Positions 9,834 to 19,084 of a DNA stretch of 40,958 nt are shown piece by piece; positions within the stretch are counted from its first letter, which is position 1, and each line of letters opens with the position of its first letter. Source of the stretch: Planctomycetaceae bacterium. GTDB lineage: Bacteria; Planctomycetota; Planctomycetia; Planctomycetales; Planctomycetaceae. Below the pieces are notes generated by a model that saw only the letters and a list, made by a program, of their open reading frames with translations, was not told where the DNA came from and did not search any database. The translations under genes and the position numbers were made by a program. The DNA lies in the NCBI GenBank assembly GCA_028284145.1, contig JANQSH010000102.1, forward strand, positions 1 to 40,958. The letters run 5' to 3'.

Positions 9834-10595
9834 TCAGGGCAGTTCCCGAATGCGCAGTCGTTTGAACGTAATCGGGCGACCTTCCGATTCCAGACAGAGA
9901 TAGCCGGATGTGACACTGCATTCGTTCCCGCCGGAGACTTCTTCCCCATTGACCCACAGCCGGACTTCACCATTAATGGCGCGGATGTAATAGTGATTCC
10001 AGTGGCCGTGGTCGCGCGACAGATTCTTGCTCGGAAAACTACGGTTGCCATTTGGTGAGAGTGGCGGAAATGGTTTCATCTTCACGCCAACCGGAAAAAC
10101 ATCGCCGTGGCTCGTATACCAGTCTGCAGGGTTCGGTTGGCCATAGGCGGTGTCAAGAACCTGCACTTCAATGCCGTGTGGCAAACCGGGTTTTCCTGCT
10201 TTCGTCAATCGTTCGATGGATTCCGGTGTCGTCCAGACAAAAAAACCACTGTTCCCGCCTGCTGTATGATGCATCCATTGGCCGACCAGTTCGAAATTCG
10301 TGTATTGCTTGACGGTTCGCATCACGCTGACCGGTTTGCCCGTACATCTGATGAGGTCTCCCTCGAACGACCAGGTGTTATCAGCGGAATTCACCTTCGC
10401 GAAGTCATCCTTGCCGAGTGTCTTCCAACCCGGTCCCGATTCGCCATCGATAAACGCCTGAGTGACCGGCTCCAGTTCTTTGGGATTGTTGTCCCCCTTA
10501 TCATCTGCCGGGGACTGACCTGCTGTGCCGACGATCGCTGCAACACTCGTACCCAATAGAACTCGGCGGGAAAGTTGATGTTCGTCTTTGTGCAT
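9834..10595 (-). CDS. DUF1080 (3-keto-disaccharide hydrolase fold) exported protein
   Basis: A 253-residue concanavalin-like beta-sandwich protein of the DUF1080/3KD family, abundant in planctomycetes and linked to glycan or glucoside breakdown. The N-terminus has a Tat-type signal (SRRVLLGTSVAAIVG), suggesting export in folded form. Family features are the W-x-x-L start region (GWKTLG), the GNSGFFV core motif, GIEVQVLD, and the closing VTSGYLCLESEGRPITFKRLRIREL. ATG 10595 has AGGAAC eight bases upstream. The role in a defined pathway is unknown; no partner dehydrogenase is adjacent. Confidence 0.9.
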   Translation of the reverse strand: MHKDEHQLSRRVLLGTSVAAIVGTAGQSPADDKGDNNPKELEPVTQAFIDGESGPGWKTLGKDDFAKVNSADNTWSFEGDLIRCTGKPVSVMRTVKQYTNFELVGQWMHHTAGGNSGFFVWTTPESIERLTKAGKPGLPHGIEVQVLDTAYGQPNPADWYTSHGDVFPVGVKMKPFPPLSPNGNRSFPSKNLSRDHGHWNHYYIRAINGEVRLWVNGEEVSGGNECSVTSGYLCLESEGRPITFKRLRIRELP

Positions 10596-10737
10596 GTCGT
10601 TTGTTCCTGAAGAATGTGTTTTTCAAGTTCACGTATCGATGATACGCCAATCGCTTCGGACATCGGTGTGATTTTAACACCTTTAACTCCACGAAAAAAC
10701 GAGCCAGGACGTTCGTGCAGGTCATGGAGGATAAGAA

Positions 10738-10839
10738 TAGAGCAGTTTACCTTTTCGTGTGACGGTTTTCGCTCGTGGGAGTCTATATTTGCAGGCCAAA
10801 CGGCGCACATCGCGCCACAAAAGAGCGTAATACGTTCTA
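10738..10839 (+). repeat. 102-bp dispersed element, copy 4 (subfamily A)
   Basis: Runs from TAGAGCAGTTTACC to GAGCGTAATACGTTCTA, with one substitution in the terminal palindrome. It lies in the divergent gap between the DUF1080 gene and the next plus-strand gene. The palindromic end is 105 bp before the latter's start codon. Confidence 0.92.
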
Positions 10840-10944
10840 AAGGCTGAGGATACTGCTAAAACCGTGGCTTTTCAATGAATTGCACAGTGGATACAATAAG
10901 AGGCATTCAGATCATTCTGGTTTAGCAACTCAGGAGCGTTCGTG

Positions 10945-11682
10945 ATGAAAAAAGCCGTTTCAACATTCGCATTATTGGCAGTACTGGTGGGCGGTTTACA
11001 GGCAGCAGATGATGCTTCAACCGATCAGGCAAAATTGGCTGAAAGCGCCAAAAAATGGGAGCTCGCGAAAAAACTCTGTAACGGGAACTACTCCTACAAA
11101 GTACGCTGGTCCAGTTTTGTGGGGTTCGGTCACGAAACGCGAATTGTTGTGCGCGATAATAAGGTGTCGGAAAGACACTTCAAGACTCTCGGAGAGTCAG
11201 AACTTGTTGTACCTGGCCAGCCACAACCGAATGGCGACATGTGGAGTGAAAAAGGTGACGAATTGGGATCGCACAAAAAAGGAGCTTCCGCGAAAACGCT
11301 CGATGAACTCTACACCGAAGCACAGGAGGTTGTCAAAAAAACGTTACAGGCACACGAACGCCGTTACGTTCGCTTTGACAAGCATGGCCTTCTCCTCGCC
11401 TGCTTCATTGTCGATACGCGCATTGCTGATGACGCACCGACCAAAGGTGTCAACATCTCCAGCATTACGCTTGGTGAAACAGGGGCAACCAAAGACAAAC
11501 TCGGAAACGGTGGCAAAGTCTTCAAGGCTCCAAACGGTAAACCCTTTCCCGCTCACTGGGGAGAGCCGCCGCAGTACCAGACACGGGATATTCGCCCGCT
11601 ACCGGGTGGTTATGGTCAGGGTAGCAGTACACTTGCGCGTTGGATTCAAATGAACCTCGATCGAGACGCGAAAAAGGAATGA
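10945..11682 (+). CDS. Secreted hypothetical protein, DUF6174-like
   Basis: A 245-residue protein with a clear Sec signal peptide (MKKAVSTFALLAVLVGGLQA, cut after Ala). The mature part has CNGNYSYKVRWSSFVGF, ETRIVVRDNKV, TLDELYTEAQEVVKK, then a beta segment RYVRFDKHGLLLACFIVD and VNISSITL. This order of strands (Y-x-Y, V-x-V-x-x-G/N-K-V, T-[IL]-D-E-L-[FY], Y-D/V-x-x-x-G-x-P/L) resembles DUF6174, a function-unknown exported family. The assignment is tentative. ATG 10945 has AGGAG eight bases upstream; a GTG one codon earlier is also possible. Confidence 0.75.
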   Translation: MKKAVSTFALLAVLVGGLQAADDASTDQAKLAESAKKWELAKKLCNGNYSYKVRWSSFVGFGHETRIVVRDNKVSERHFKTLGESELVVPGQPQPNGDMWSEKGDELGSHKKGASAKTLDELYTEAQEVVKKTLQAHERRYVRFDKHGLLLACFIVDTRIADDAPTKGVNISSITLGETGATKDKLGNGGKVFKAPNGKPFPAHWGEPPQYQTRDIRPLPGGYGQGSSTLARWIQMNLDRDAKKE

Positions 11683-11774
11683 CAACAGGCGATTTTCAGT
11701 TTGAGACCCGCGTCAGTTCCAGAAGGGCAGTTCTACCCCGTGTGCGAGTGACAGGGTTAAACCTGCAGCGGGGA

Positions 11775-12923
11775 TTATCCCGGTGTCATCGTCAGATACG
11801 GAGTGAGGTGAATCTTTGGCTCGGCGGTTGCCTGTAGCGCAGAGATCTGCTCCGCTACATCACTCACGGCATCGATCGTATCCAAAACCGAAATCGAAAG
11901 TTCGGTCTGGTAGATCTCGCTCGGCTGCAAGTTCACCAGTCGACCCTGCTCCCGTTCAAACGGACGTGCATTCGGAAAATCTGTTCCTGGTTCCAATCCG
12001 GTGACGTAGCCATCCTCCTCGGCTTGTGTACATTTCCAGAGCGTGAAACAGGGAAGGCTGCCTGAGTTAACGCGCATTTTCAGACCGAGATCAGACTCTT
12101 TGTTCCTCAGCAGCACGGTCGACTTATCATTCTCATCAGCGAGCAGACGCATGAAGTAGGCTTGCTCGGCGTAGCCCGGCTCTGGTTTGGAATAGTCGGT
12201 CCAGTCTGCCAGTCCTTCTGCGGCGCGCGGATCGCGGGGCGATATCTCCTTGATCGCTGCTTTGAAATGTGCTCCTTCTTCCAGAAAAGGTGGACCGTTA
12301 TTCGTGTGGTATAGCAATTCCAACTCGGCGGGTTGGGAGCCGAGGTTTTGAACCTCGTCGATGATGGTAAATGTCGCGGAGTCAACCTGGGTGATCAGTC
12401 GCGTGGTCAGCCGCAGGTTGGAGAGAAACAGACCGGCCTCATCGACGATGCCCTTCACTTCCAGCTCGTTCATTTCCTCGTCGAAACTGACTTCGACATA
12501 ATGGGCAGGCGTGTTGGCGATCTTTCCGTGCAGAGTGAGTTGTGAACCGCCGTCATCGACGGGCGGGCCGTGGAAGGCCAGTCCGCAACGGCAAATCCAT
12601 TCGTTGAATCCATTCAACCAACCGATACCACCGTGCTCCTGCAGATTGACAAAACTGGGATGAACCGGCTGTCGCACGGGGGAATTCCAGCCAAGCGGGA
12701 TGTTTCCCAGCGTTCCTTTCCAGATTCCCATGCCCCGGGTTGGCAGAATGGAAAGCGAAAGTTTGCCGTTGTTGAGGTCGATCACATCGACACCATCGGA
12801 AACACCACCAGCGAGTCGGCGTTTTTCGATCGACCAACCTGTACCTTCCGGTTTTGAAAACGGAATTGAATCGTGCCAAACCTGATTTTCCACGTCGGTC
12901 AGAACTTGCGTCTGTCGGGCCAT
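11775..12923 (-). CDS. DUF4432 / aldose 1-epimerase-like protein
   Basis: A 382-residue protein of the galactose-mutarotase-like fold. Landmarks are LSILPTRGMGIWKG near residue 65, PLGWNSPV, LQEHGGIGWLNGFNEWICRCGL, LHGKIANTPAH with a likely catalytic His, ELLYHTNNGPPFLEEGA, and the late GLEPGTDFPNARPFEREQGR. These fit the DUF4432 family, whose members bind or isomerise an unknown sugar. ATG 12923 has GAAGG seven bases upstream, so I prefer it to the TTG at 12938. It is divergent from the next gene. Confidence 0.88.
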   Translation of the reverse strand: MARQTQVLTDVENQVWHDSIPFSKPEGTGWSIEKRRLAGGVSDGVDVIDLNNGKLSLSILPTRGMGIWKGTLGNIPLGWNSPVRQPVHPSFVNLQEHGGIGWLNGFNEWICRCGLAFHGPPVDDGGSQLTLHGKIANTPAHYVEVSFDEEMNELEVKGIVDEAGLFLSNLRLTTRLITQVDSATFTIIDEVQNLGSQPAELELLYHTNNGPPFLEEGAHFKAAIKEISPRDPRAAEGLADWTDYSKPEPGYAEQAYFMRLLADENDKSTVLLRNKESDLGLKMRVNSGSLPCFTLWKCTQAEEDGYVTGLEPGTDFPNARPFEREQGRLVNLQPSEIYQTELSISVLDTIDAVSDVAEQISALQATAEPKIHLTPYLTMTPG

Positions 12924-13118
12924 TATTTGCCTTCCCAAAGCTGGTAAACGTTTGATTTGGGTTCAGAATATCGAATTCGCCGCTATCATTCGATCAGGTT
13001 TTGGCAGAATTCGCGACGATTTGAATGCGGCTGGCCGGATCAGAAGATATTTTTGGTACGCTCGCTGGCAAATCGTGTCCTTTTCCATTGTTACTTCCGA
13101 TCATCATTTACAGTATCG

Positions 13119-13880
13119 ATGTCCGATTCGACTCCACCCGACAATCCGGAATTGACACTGCCCGAGGGGTTCAAGCTCTCGGTCGTGATACCGGCTTACA
13201 ATGAGGCGGACACCTTGCCTCCGCTGTTGGAGGCGGTTCAAGCGGTGCCGATCCCCAAAGAGATTATCATCGTTGACGACGGCAGTACCGATGGCACGCG
13301 CGAGTTTTTGAAAAGTATTGAACAGCAGTCGTGTGGCGATTCGGATGACGTAACCGTGGTTCACTTTCAGGAGCAGAATCAGGGGAAAGGTGCAGCCGTC
13401 ATCGCGGGGTTTCAAAGGGCAATCGGAGATGTCGTGATCGTGCAGGATGCCGATCTCGAATACGATCCAAATGAATATCCGCGCCTGTTGCAGCTCATTC
13501 TGACAGGTGAAGCCGATGTTGTCTTTGGTAGCCGGTTTCTGGGAGACAGCAAACGGCAAACCCTGTCTCGCCTGCAACGGGTCGGTAATCGCACATTGAC
13601 ATTCCTGTCCAATCTGTTCACCGGCCTCAAACTGACCGATATGGAGACCTGTTACAAGGTTTTCCGCAAAGAAGCCCTCGACAGCGTGCTGCCATTGTTG
13701 CGCGAGAAGCGATTCGGTTTTGAGCCGGAAATCACTGCAAAACTGGCTCGCCGCAAGTTCCGTATTGTGGAGATCCCGATCAGCTATCAGAGTCGCGATT
13801 ACACTGCGGGTAAAAAAATCGGTTGGAAGGATGGTGTCTCGGCAATGTGGTGCATTGTACGATATGGCCTGGCGGATTGA
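13119..13880 (+). CDS. Family 2 glycosyltransferase (polyprenyl-phosphate type)
   Basis: A 253-residue GT-A transferase. [13 protein letters not shown] opens the nucleotide-binding domain, [11 protein letters not shown] is the first Asp motif, [17 protein letters not shown] holds the D-x-D metal site, and [10 protein letters not shown] and [14 protein letters not shown] follow. There is no transmembrane segment, which fits soluble enzymes that move a sugar to a polyprenyl phosphate or glycan. The acceptor is unknown. I start at ATG 13119; the frame is open upstream to 12957 but that part is not protein-like. The ribosome site is weak. Confidence 0.9.
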   Translation: MSDSTPPDNPELTLPEGFKLSVVIPAYNEADTLPPLLEAVQAVPIPKEIIIVDDGSTDGTREFLKSIEQQSCGDSDDVTVVHFQEQNQGKGAAVIAGFQRAIGDVVIVQDADLEYDPNEYPRLLQLILTGEADVVFGSRFLGDSKRQTLSRLQRVGNRTLTFLSNLFTGLKLTDMETCYKVFRKEALDSVLPLLREKRFGFEPEITAKLARRKFRIVEIPISYQSRDYTAGKKIGWKDGVSAMWCIVRYGLAD

Positions 13881-14013
13881 TGAAGTTATTCGACAGTCGT
13901 TTCTGACGGTGCTTCTGTGCATCTTTCCAGGATGACTCCCGCGTGAATTCACCATCAGGCACTTCGTCGTAGTGTTGGCCGTTGATGTCGTAAATGAGTT
14001 CGCTTTCTGCCAT
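13780..14013 (-). CDS. Possible small protein overlapping the glycosyltransferase 3' end
   Basis: A 77-residue frame starts at ATG 14013 with a good AGGTGA four bases upstream. Its first half ([23 protein letters not shown], here naming key residues Y8, D9, H14, Y15) looks protein-like. The last 33 residues overlap the glycosyltransferase gene antisense and may be read-through. I recognise no family. It could be a real small gene or a decayed remnant. Confidence 0.35.
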   Translation of the reverse strand: MAESELIYDINGQHYDEVPDGEFTRESSWKDAQKHRQKRLSNNFINPPGHIVQCTTLPRHHPSNRFFYPQCNRDSDS

Positions 14014-14198
14014 GCTTCACCTGACAGGAGTGTTGATCAACATTTGTCACAAAGCTGGTGTAAGATTCGGGCCAATTGTCAGAGGGTAACGTATTGTGTA
14101 ACCTTCACACATGTTTGCCCACCGGACGATAATGCTCCATATACCTGAAAATCAATCGATGACACCCGCGCCTGCTGGTGTGCGCACATTGGAATCGT

Positions 14199-16160
14199 AT
14201 GTCAAACTCGCCGAATCCCTCTTCATCCGACCCGTCACGTGAACCGACTCGAAACCCGAATCAGAGCGGGTCTCGCCGCCCCAGCGATGGAAAAGAATCC
14301 CCTTCCGGCCCGAGCGGAGGCATGTGGATCATCTTCATCATTGGCATGGCTTTGATTGGGGCCTGGGCCTTCAAAAGCATGAGTGAAGGGAATGCCTCGC
14401 GCGTCGATTACAGTTTCTTCCGGCAGCAATTGGTGGAAGATAATATCAAGGAAGTCCATTTTGCTGGAGAGATCGTTACCGGCAAGTGGAAAGAGATTCC
14501 GAAATCTCTCCAGGAAGGTGTCGAACTGAAGGAAGAGTTCAGCACGGTTCTGCCTCCAACTGAAGATCGGGGGCTGATATCCAGTCTGCAGGAAAAAGGG
14601 GTGATGTATAAATCTGAGCCGACGAATGTCGGAATCGGCGGGCAACTGCTCGTCTGGATGATCGGCCCGCTGCTGATCATCGCTTTCTTCTGGTTCATGA
14701 TGCGCCGTTCCTCGGACCCGATGGGGTCGGGAATGTTCGGCAACTTTGCGAAAAGCCCGGCGAAGCGGTTTGAACCGGCAGACCAGGTGACAACTTTTTC
14801 CGACGTCGCAGCAATGGAACAGGCGAAAAACGAATTGGAGGAAATCGTTGAATTCCTTAAAAATCCTGCCAGATTTCAGAAGTTGGGGGCACAGATTCCC
14901 AAAGGCGTTTTGCTGATGGGACCACCAGGCACGGGTAAGACCTTGCTGGCGAGAGCAACCGCTGGAGAGGCGGGTGTGCCGTTTTTTACCATCAGCGGCT
15001 CCGAATTCATTCAGATGTTTGTCGGTGTTGGTGCCAGCCGGGTTCGGGACCTGTTTCGCACTGCGAAGGAAAACGCGCCGTGCATGATTTTCATCGATGA
15101 GATTGACGCTGTCGGTCGCGTACGTGGTGCCGGTGTGGGAGGTGGGCACGATGAGCGGGAGCAAACGCTCAATCAGATTCTGAGCGAGATGGATGGCTTC
15201 CAGCAGACCGATTCGGTCATCGTGGTGGCGGCCACCAACCGACCGGATGTCCTCGACCCCGCGCTGCTGCGTCCAGGACGTTTTGATCGCCACGTCACGA
15301 TTGATCGACCGACACGGAAAGGTCGACATGAGATTCTCAAAATCCATTCTCGAAAAGTTCCACTTGCTGATGATGTCGATCTGGAACGGATTGCTGATGC
15401 GAGCGTTGGCTTTTCCGGTGCGCAGTTGAAGAATCTCGTCAACGAGGCGGCATTGACGGCTGCCGCGAACGATCAGAAACTCGTCACGGCTGACGACTTC
15501 GACAACGCACGTGACAAAATCATGATGGGACCGAAACGCGAGGAAATTCTGACCGAACGCGACAAGAAGATGACCGCCTGCCACGAAGCAGGGCATGCTC
15601 TGCTCTCCTGGGTTCAGCCGAATGCGGACGAAGTGCATCGCGTGACCATCATTCCCCGGGGACGCGCATTGGGTGTGACTCAAATGAAAGTTGACGAGGA
15701 TTACAACAGTCTCGGCGAAAAACGGCTGCGAGCGATGCTGGCGTACATCATGGGCGGTCGCGCGGCTGAGAAGATCATTTTTGATGAATACAGTGCCGGT
15801 GCTCAAGACGATCTGAAAAAGGCAACCCAGATCGCTCGCAAAATGGTCGCGCACTGGGGGATGAGTGAGGTCATTGGCCCGGTGATGTATCAACAGACCG
15901 AAGAACACCCGTTCCTCGGTAAGGAAATGCACGAGCATCGCGAATACAGCGAGGAGACCGCACGTGTAATTGACCAGGAAGTGCAACGGATTCTCACCAA
16001 GGCGTCCGATCAGGCGATGGAAATGTTGAATCAGCATCGGGATAAACTGGACCGTCTGACTGAAAGTCTCCTGGAAAAAGAAACACTGGACACCGATGAG
16101 ATTACCGAGTTGATAGGCGTTTCGGCCCAGGCAGCAAGTCTTTCAACAGAAACAGATTGA
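14199..16160 (+). CDS. ftsH: ATP-dependent zinc metalloprotease FtsH
   Basis: A membrane-anchored AAA+ protease that degrades unneeded or misfolded membrane and soluble proteins. The 653 residues start with a ~40-residue Ser/Pro-rich cytoplasmic leader, longer than in E. coli. Then come a transmembrane helix (about 42-60), a periplasmic domain, a second helix (about 148-168), Walker A GPPGTGKT (about 240), Walker B MIFIDEID, the pore motif [13 protein letters not shown], the SRH segment [21 protein letters not shown] and the zinc site HEAGH (about 461). ATG 14199 follows GGAAT at five bases. A GTG at 14178 would add seven residues. Confidence 0.96.
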   Translation: MSNSPNPSSSDPSREPTRNPNQSGSRRPSDGKESPSGPSGGMWIIFIIGMALIGAWAFKSMSEGNASRVDYSFFRQQLVEDNIKEVHFAGEIVTGKWKEIPKSLQEGVELKEEFSTVLPPTEDRGLISSLQEKGVMYKSEPTNVGIGGQLLVWMIGPLLIIAFFWFMMRRSSDPMGSGMFGNFAKSPAKRFEPADQVTTFSDVAAMEQAKNELEEIVEFLKNPARFQKLGAQIPKGVLLMGPPGTGKTLLARATAGEAGVPFFTISGSEFIQMFVGVGASRVRDLFRTAKENAPCMIFIDEIDAVGRVRGAGVGGGHDEREQTLNQILSEMDGFQQTDSVIVVAATNRPDVLDPALLRPGRFDRHVTIDRPTRKGRHEILKIHSRKVPLADDVDLERIADASVGFSGAQLKNLVNEAALTAAANDQKLVTADDFDNARDKIMMGPKREEILTERDKKMTACHEAGHALLSWVQPNADEVHRVTIIPRGRALGVTQMKVDEDYNSLGEKRLRAMLAYIMGGRAAEKIIFDEYSAGAQDDLKKATQIARKMVAHWGMSEVIGPVMYQQTEEHPFLGKEMHEHREYSEETARVIDQEVQRILTKASDQAMEMLNQHRDKLDRLTESLLEKETLDTDEITELIGVSAQAASLSTETD

Positions 16161-16327
16161 TTCCGAAACGAATCGTTTTCGAGAGATATCTTGAATACGT
16201 TAGGTATTGTCGTGCCAAAAGGTTGCGCTGAGAATTAAGCCGCTGTTGGGTCGCTCAAAATGCGGTAACTGCGGCTTGCATATTGACCTAATGGCTTATA
16301 CATGCTATCGTTACGCAACGAGTGAAT

Positions 16328-16429
16328 TAGAGCAGTTTACCTTTTCGTGTGACGGTTTTCGCTCGTGGGAGTTTGCGTTTGCAGGCCAGACGACGACTTT
16401 CGCGCCACAGAAGAGCGTAATACGCTCTA
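16328..16429 (+). repeat. 102-bp dispersed element, copy 5 (subfamily A)
   Basis: Consensus ends TAGAGCAGTTTACC and GAGCGTAATACGCTCTA, with the subfamily A middle. First of two direct copies in the 684-bp gap between ftsH and the DEAD-box helicase gene; the other starts 371 bp further on. Confidence 0.93.
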
Positions 16430-16442
16430 GTGGACCGTCAAG

Positions 16443-16528
16443 ACTGGAAGTTGGGCTTGATGAAGTTGCAAGGAACAACGGAGCGGGTTATGTCAACCCG
16501 TACCCCAATAACGAAGCCTTGACAAGGC
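16443..16528 (+). repeat. Second dispersed repeat, copy A
   Basis: About 86 bp from CTGGAAGTTGGGCTTGATG to the palindrome GCCTTGACAAGGC. It matches 22713-22801 on the other strand: the core CAACGGAGCGGGTTATGT is identical and the rest differs by scattered changes plus one 3-bp gap. It begins 13 bp after the copy 5 element. The stretch 16529-16698 beyond it holds nothing else I can name. Confidence 0.85.
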
Positions 16529-16698
16529 ACTGTGGCCGACTGTCGCAAAACCCGTTTTTCAATGCTTTGTGACGGAATCAGGATATTCCCTTTTACTGTC
16601 GACTCACTCGCTGGCCGATTCACTTCGGTTTTCTCTCCCAGACTTCGAATGGACTCGAACTGACCTTTGCTCCCCGCGCTGGGATCCAAGGATGGATA

Positions 16699-16800
16699 TA
16701 GAGCAGTTTACTTTTGGTGTGCCGTCTCTGGCTCGTAGGGGGCCTGTATCTGCAGGCCAAACGACGCCCATCGCGGCACAGAAGAGCGTAATACGCTCCA
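16699..16800 (+). repeat. 102-bp dispersed element, copy 6 (subfamily B)
   Basis: Runs from TAGAGCAGTTTACTTTTGG to GAGCGTAATACGCTCCA, with the subfamily B middle (GTCTCTGGCTCGTAGG; CATCGCGGCAC). The palindromic end lies 44 bp before the helicase GTG start. Confidence 0.92.
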
Positions 16801-16844
16801 AGTGTCCCTACCCTCCTTATTGTCTTTGAAATCCAAGAGAAATC

Positions 16845-18071
16845 GTGCAAGAAAACACAACGCACCCGGTCCAATGGAGCAACATGGGCCTGAGTGAAGA
16901 AACACTCGAAACGCTGGAAAAAGTCGGATACGAAAAGCCAAGCCCCATTCAGGCGGCTGTGATCCCGATTGCCGTCCACAAAAAAGACTGCATCGGGCAG
17001 GCTCGCACGGGAACAGGTAAGACCTGTGCCTTCAGTCTTCCGATTCTTGAAAACATCGATCACAACTCGACTGACACACAGGCCATCGTATTGGCACCCA
17101 CGCGGGAATTGAGCGAACAGGTCGGTGCGGAAATTCGCAAGCTCTCGGGCAATCATTTGTGCCGCACGGCTGTGCTGGTCGGCGGACGACCGATCCGCAA
17201 GCAGATCAACGATCTGAAAAAAGGCGTGCAGGTGGTCATTGGTACGCCGGGTCGCGTGATTGATCTGATGCATCGCAAGGCTCTCGATCTTCATAACGTT
17301 TCGATCGTCGTTCTCGACGAAGCCGACCGGATGCTCGATATCGGCTTTCGACCGGACATCGAAAAGATCCTCAAGCGTTGTCCGAAGGAACGCCAGACAT
17401 TGTTGCTGTCCGCCACATTGCCCCCGCCTGTAGAACGTCTCGCTTTGCGTTTCATGAACAACCCCGATCGCGTGGATATGTCAGAAGACGGCCTGTCCGT
17501 GGAAACCATCGATCAGTATTTTGTGACCGTTGATGCGGACCGCAAGTTCCGTTTGCTGGTCAATATTCTGATGAAGGAACGACCGCAGCAGTGTCTCGTC
17601 TTCACACGAACCAAACGCGGAGCGGAAAGCCTGCATAAGCGATTTGCGGGAAAGCTCGACAAGGTTGCAATGATGAATGGCGATCTGCACCAGTCGAAAC
17701 GGGATCGCATTATGAAGCGGTTTCGCGAAGGCAAAGTTCGGCTGCTGATTGCGACAGATGTCGTCGGTCGGGGAATCGATGTGAGCGGAATCTCGCACAT
17801 CATCAATTATGATATCCCCGAATACCACGACGACTATGTGCACCGTGTCGGGCGAACGGGACGCCTCTCTTCCAGCGAAAAAGGGTGCGCGATCACATTT
17901 GTGACGCGAGAACAGGGCGATCAGTTGACCAGCATCGAAAAACGCATCAACAAAATGTTACCGGAGTACCAGGTCGACGCTTTCCAGGCGTTTCGTCCTC
18001 GTGCCCCGCGGCAGCATGTTGACGATCTGAAACGGAACGACGATCCGATCCCTGAGTTTTCACTCAGCTGA
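16845..18071 (+). CDS. DEAD-box ATP-dependent RNA helicase
   Basis: Unwinds RNA duplexes in ribosome assembly or mRNA turnover. The 408 residues form the bare two-RecA core: Q motif (KPSPIQ, with an upstream aromatic Trp in QWSNMGL), motif I ARTGTGKT, Ia PTRELSEQ, Ib TPGRV, II DEAD, III SAT, IV CLVFTRTKRG, V ATDVVGRGIDVSG and VI HRVGRTGR. The basic C-terminal tail of RhlE-type helicases is short. I start at GTG 16845 (AAGAGA upstream) because starting at ATG 16884 would drop the Q-motif tryptophan. The 3' end overlaps the convergent hydrolase by eight bases. Confidence 0.93.
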   Translation: MQENTTHPVQWSNMGLSEETLETLEKVGYEKPSPIQAAVIPIAVHKKDCIGQARTGTGKTCAFSLPILENIDHNSTDTQAIVLAPTRELSEQVGAEIRKLSGNHLCRTAVLVGGRPIRKQINDLKKGVQVVIGTPGRVIDLMHRKALDLHNVSIVVLDEADRMLDIGFRPDIEKILKRCPKERQTLLLSATLPPPVERLALRFMNNPDRVDMSEDGLSVETIDQYFVTVDADRKFRLLVNILMKERPQQCLVFTRTKRGAESLHKRFAGKLDKVAMMNGDLHQSKRDRIMKRFREGKVRLLIATDVVGRGIDVSGISHIINYDIPEYHDDYVHRVGRTGRLSSSEKGCAITFVTREQGDQLTSIEKRINKMLPEYQVDAFQAFRPRAPRQHVDDLKRNDDPIPEFSLS

Positions 18072-18975
18072 TGGGATGCTGCTGAAGAAACTCCCGAATG
18101 GCCGGGATCATTCGTTCGTGCGCGTCTTCAAAAATGTAATGCCCGGCGTCTTCAAAGCGAATTGACTGGGCGTCGGGAAATCGCCGTTTGAACTCCTCGC
18201 GAAAGGCGGGGGTAAAGCACCAGTCATTCTCTCCCCATGTCAACAACATCGGTTTGTCCGTCAATGTCGCCAGGCCATCTTCCACTTCGACAAGAGTGCG
18301 GTAACTGGGGTGTCGCGGATTCAACGGAATGTCCTGCACGAATCGCATGACAGCGACGCGGGATTGCCAGTTGTGATAGGGGGCCAGATATCCTGCTTTA
18401 ACCGCCGCGGTCATTCGCTCCGGTTTTTCGACCGCCATGCTCAGCGCCGCACGCGAAAACAGATTCATTCCCTGAACTCCAAACCTCCCAAACAGCGGTA
18501 CACGGCAAACGGCAATCCGCGCGGGAATCTGTTTCGACCGAAATGCCGCAGTGTTGGACAAATTGATGCGGGCAAATCGATCTGGCATTTGGACGACCGT
18601 TCCCAAACCAATCGCACCGCCCCAGTCGTGCCCGAAGAGGGTCACTTTTTCCAGTTCCAGCTCGGTGACGAATTTCCGAAGATTGGCAATGTGCTGGGCC
18701 AGAATGTAAGGGTAATCCGGTGGCTTGTCGGAAAAGCCACACCCGATGTGATCGATGGCAATCACCCGGTAATCGGCAGAGAAATCCTTAATCAGATTCC
18801 GCCAGGCAAAACTCCAGGTCGGATTGCCGTGCACCATCAGCAGCGTTTCTCCCTGCCCCTCATCGACATAATGCATGGCCGTCCCATCGAGATCGAGAAA
18901 ATGCGATGCGAAGGGATATTCCTCCTCAAACCCGGTTCGTGGTGGCGTTTTTGTTTGTTCGTCGATGATTGTCAT
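18064..18975 (-). CDS. Alpha/beta hydrolase, haloalkane dehalogenase/OleB-like
   Basis: A 303-residue cytoplasmic alpha/beta hydrolase. The oxyanion-hole motif is VHGNPTWSFAWRNL. DHIGCGFSDKP follows, the nucleophile elbow is GHDWGGAIG with Asp as nucleophile, the acid region is LLTWGENDWCF, and the catalytic His is in EDAGHYIFEDAHE. Asp rather than Ser at the elbow places it with haloalkane dehalogenases, epoxide hydrolases and the OleB beta-lactone decarboxylases; DHIGCG-x-SDKP is close to the OleB pattern as I recall it. The substrate is not proven. The dispersed element ends eight bases before the ATG, and no ribosome site is visible. Confidence 0.88.
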   Translation of the reverse strand: MTIIDEQTKTPPRTGFEEEYPFASHFLDLDGTAMHYVDEGQGETLLMVHGNPTWSFAWRNLIKDFSADYRVIAIDHIGCGFSDKPPDYPYILAQHIANLRKFVTELELEKVTLFGHDWGGAIGLGTVVQMPDRFARINLSNTAAFRSKQIPARIAVCRVPLFGRFGVQGMNLFSRAALSMAVEKPERMTAAVKAGYLAPYHNWQSRVAVMRFVQDIPLNPRHPSYRTLVEVEDGLATLTDKPMLLTWGENDWCFTPAFREEFKRRFPDAQSIRFEDAGHYIFEDAHERMIPAIREFLQQHPIS

Positions 18976-18982
18976 ATCAGAT

Positions 18983-19084
18983 TAGAGCAGTTTACTTTTT
19001 CGTGCGACGGTTCCCGCTCGTGGGAGTCTATATTTGCAGATCAAAGGACGTCCATCGCGCCACGAAGGAGCGTAATACGCTCTA
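18983..19084 (+). repeat. 102-bp dispersed element, copy 7, between bioF and hydrolase
   Basis: Runs from TAGAGCAGTTTAC to GAGCGTAATACGCTCTA, largely subfamily A. Both flanking genes are on the minus strand. The last three bases, read in reverse, are the TAG stop codon of bioF, and only seven bases separate the other end from the hydrolase ATG. The element therefore makes up essentially the whole intercistronic gap. Confidence 0.93.

Noticed and set aside
14235..16037. 600-codon open frame on the minus strand opposite ftsH
   Set aside because: It is the antisense shadow of ftsH, whose protein is unmistakable; the minus-strand translation matches nothing and has no ribosome site.
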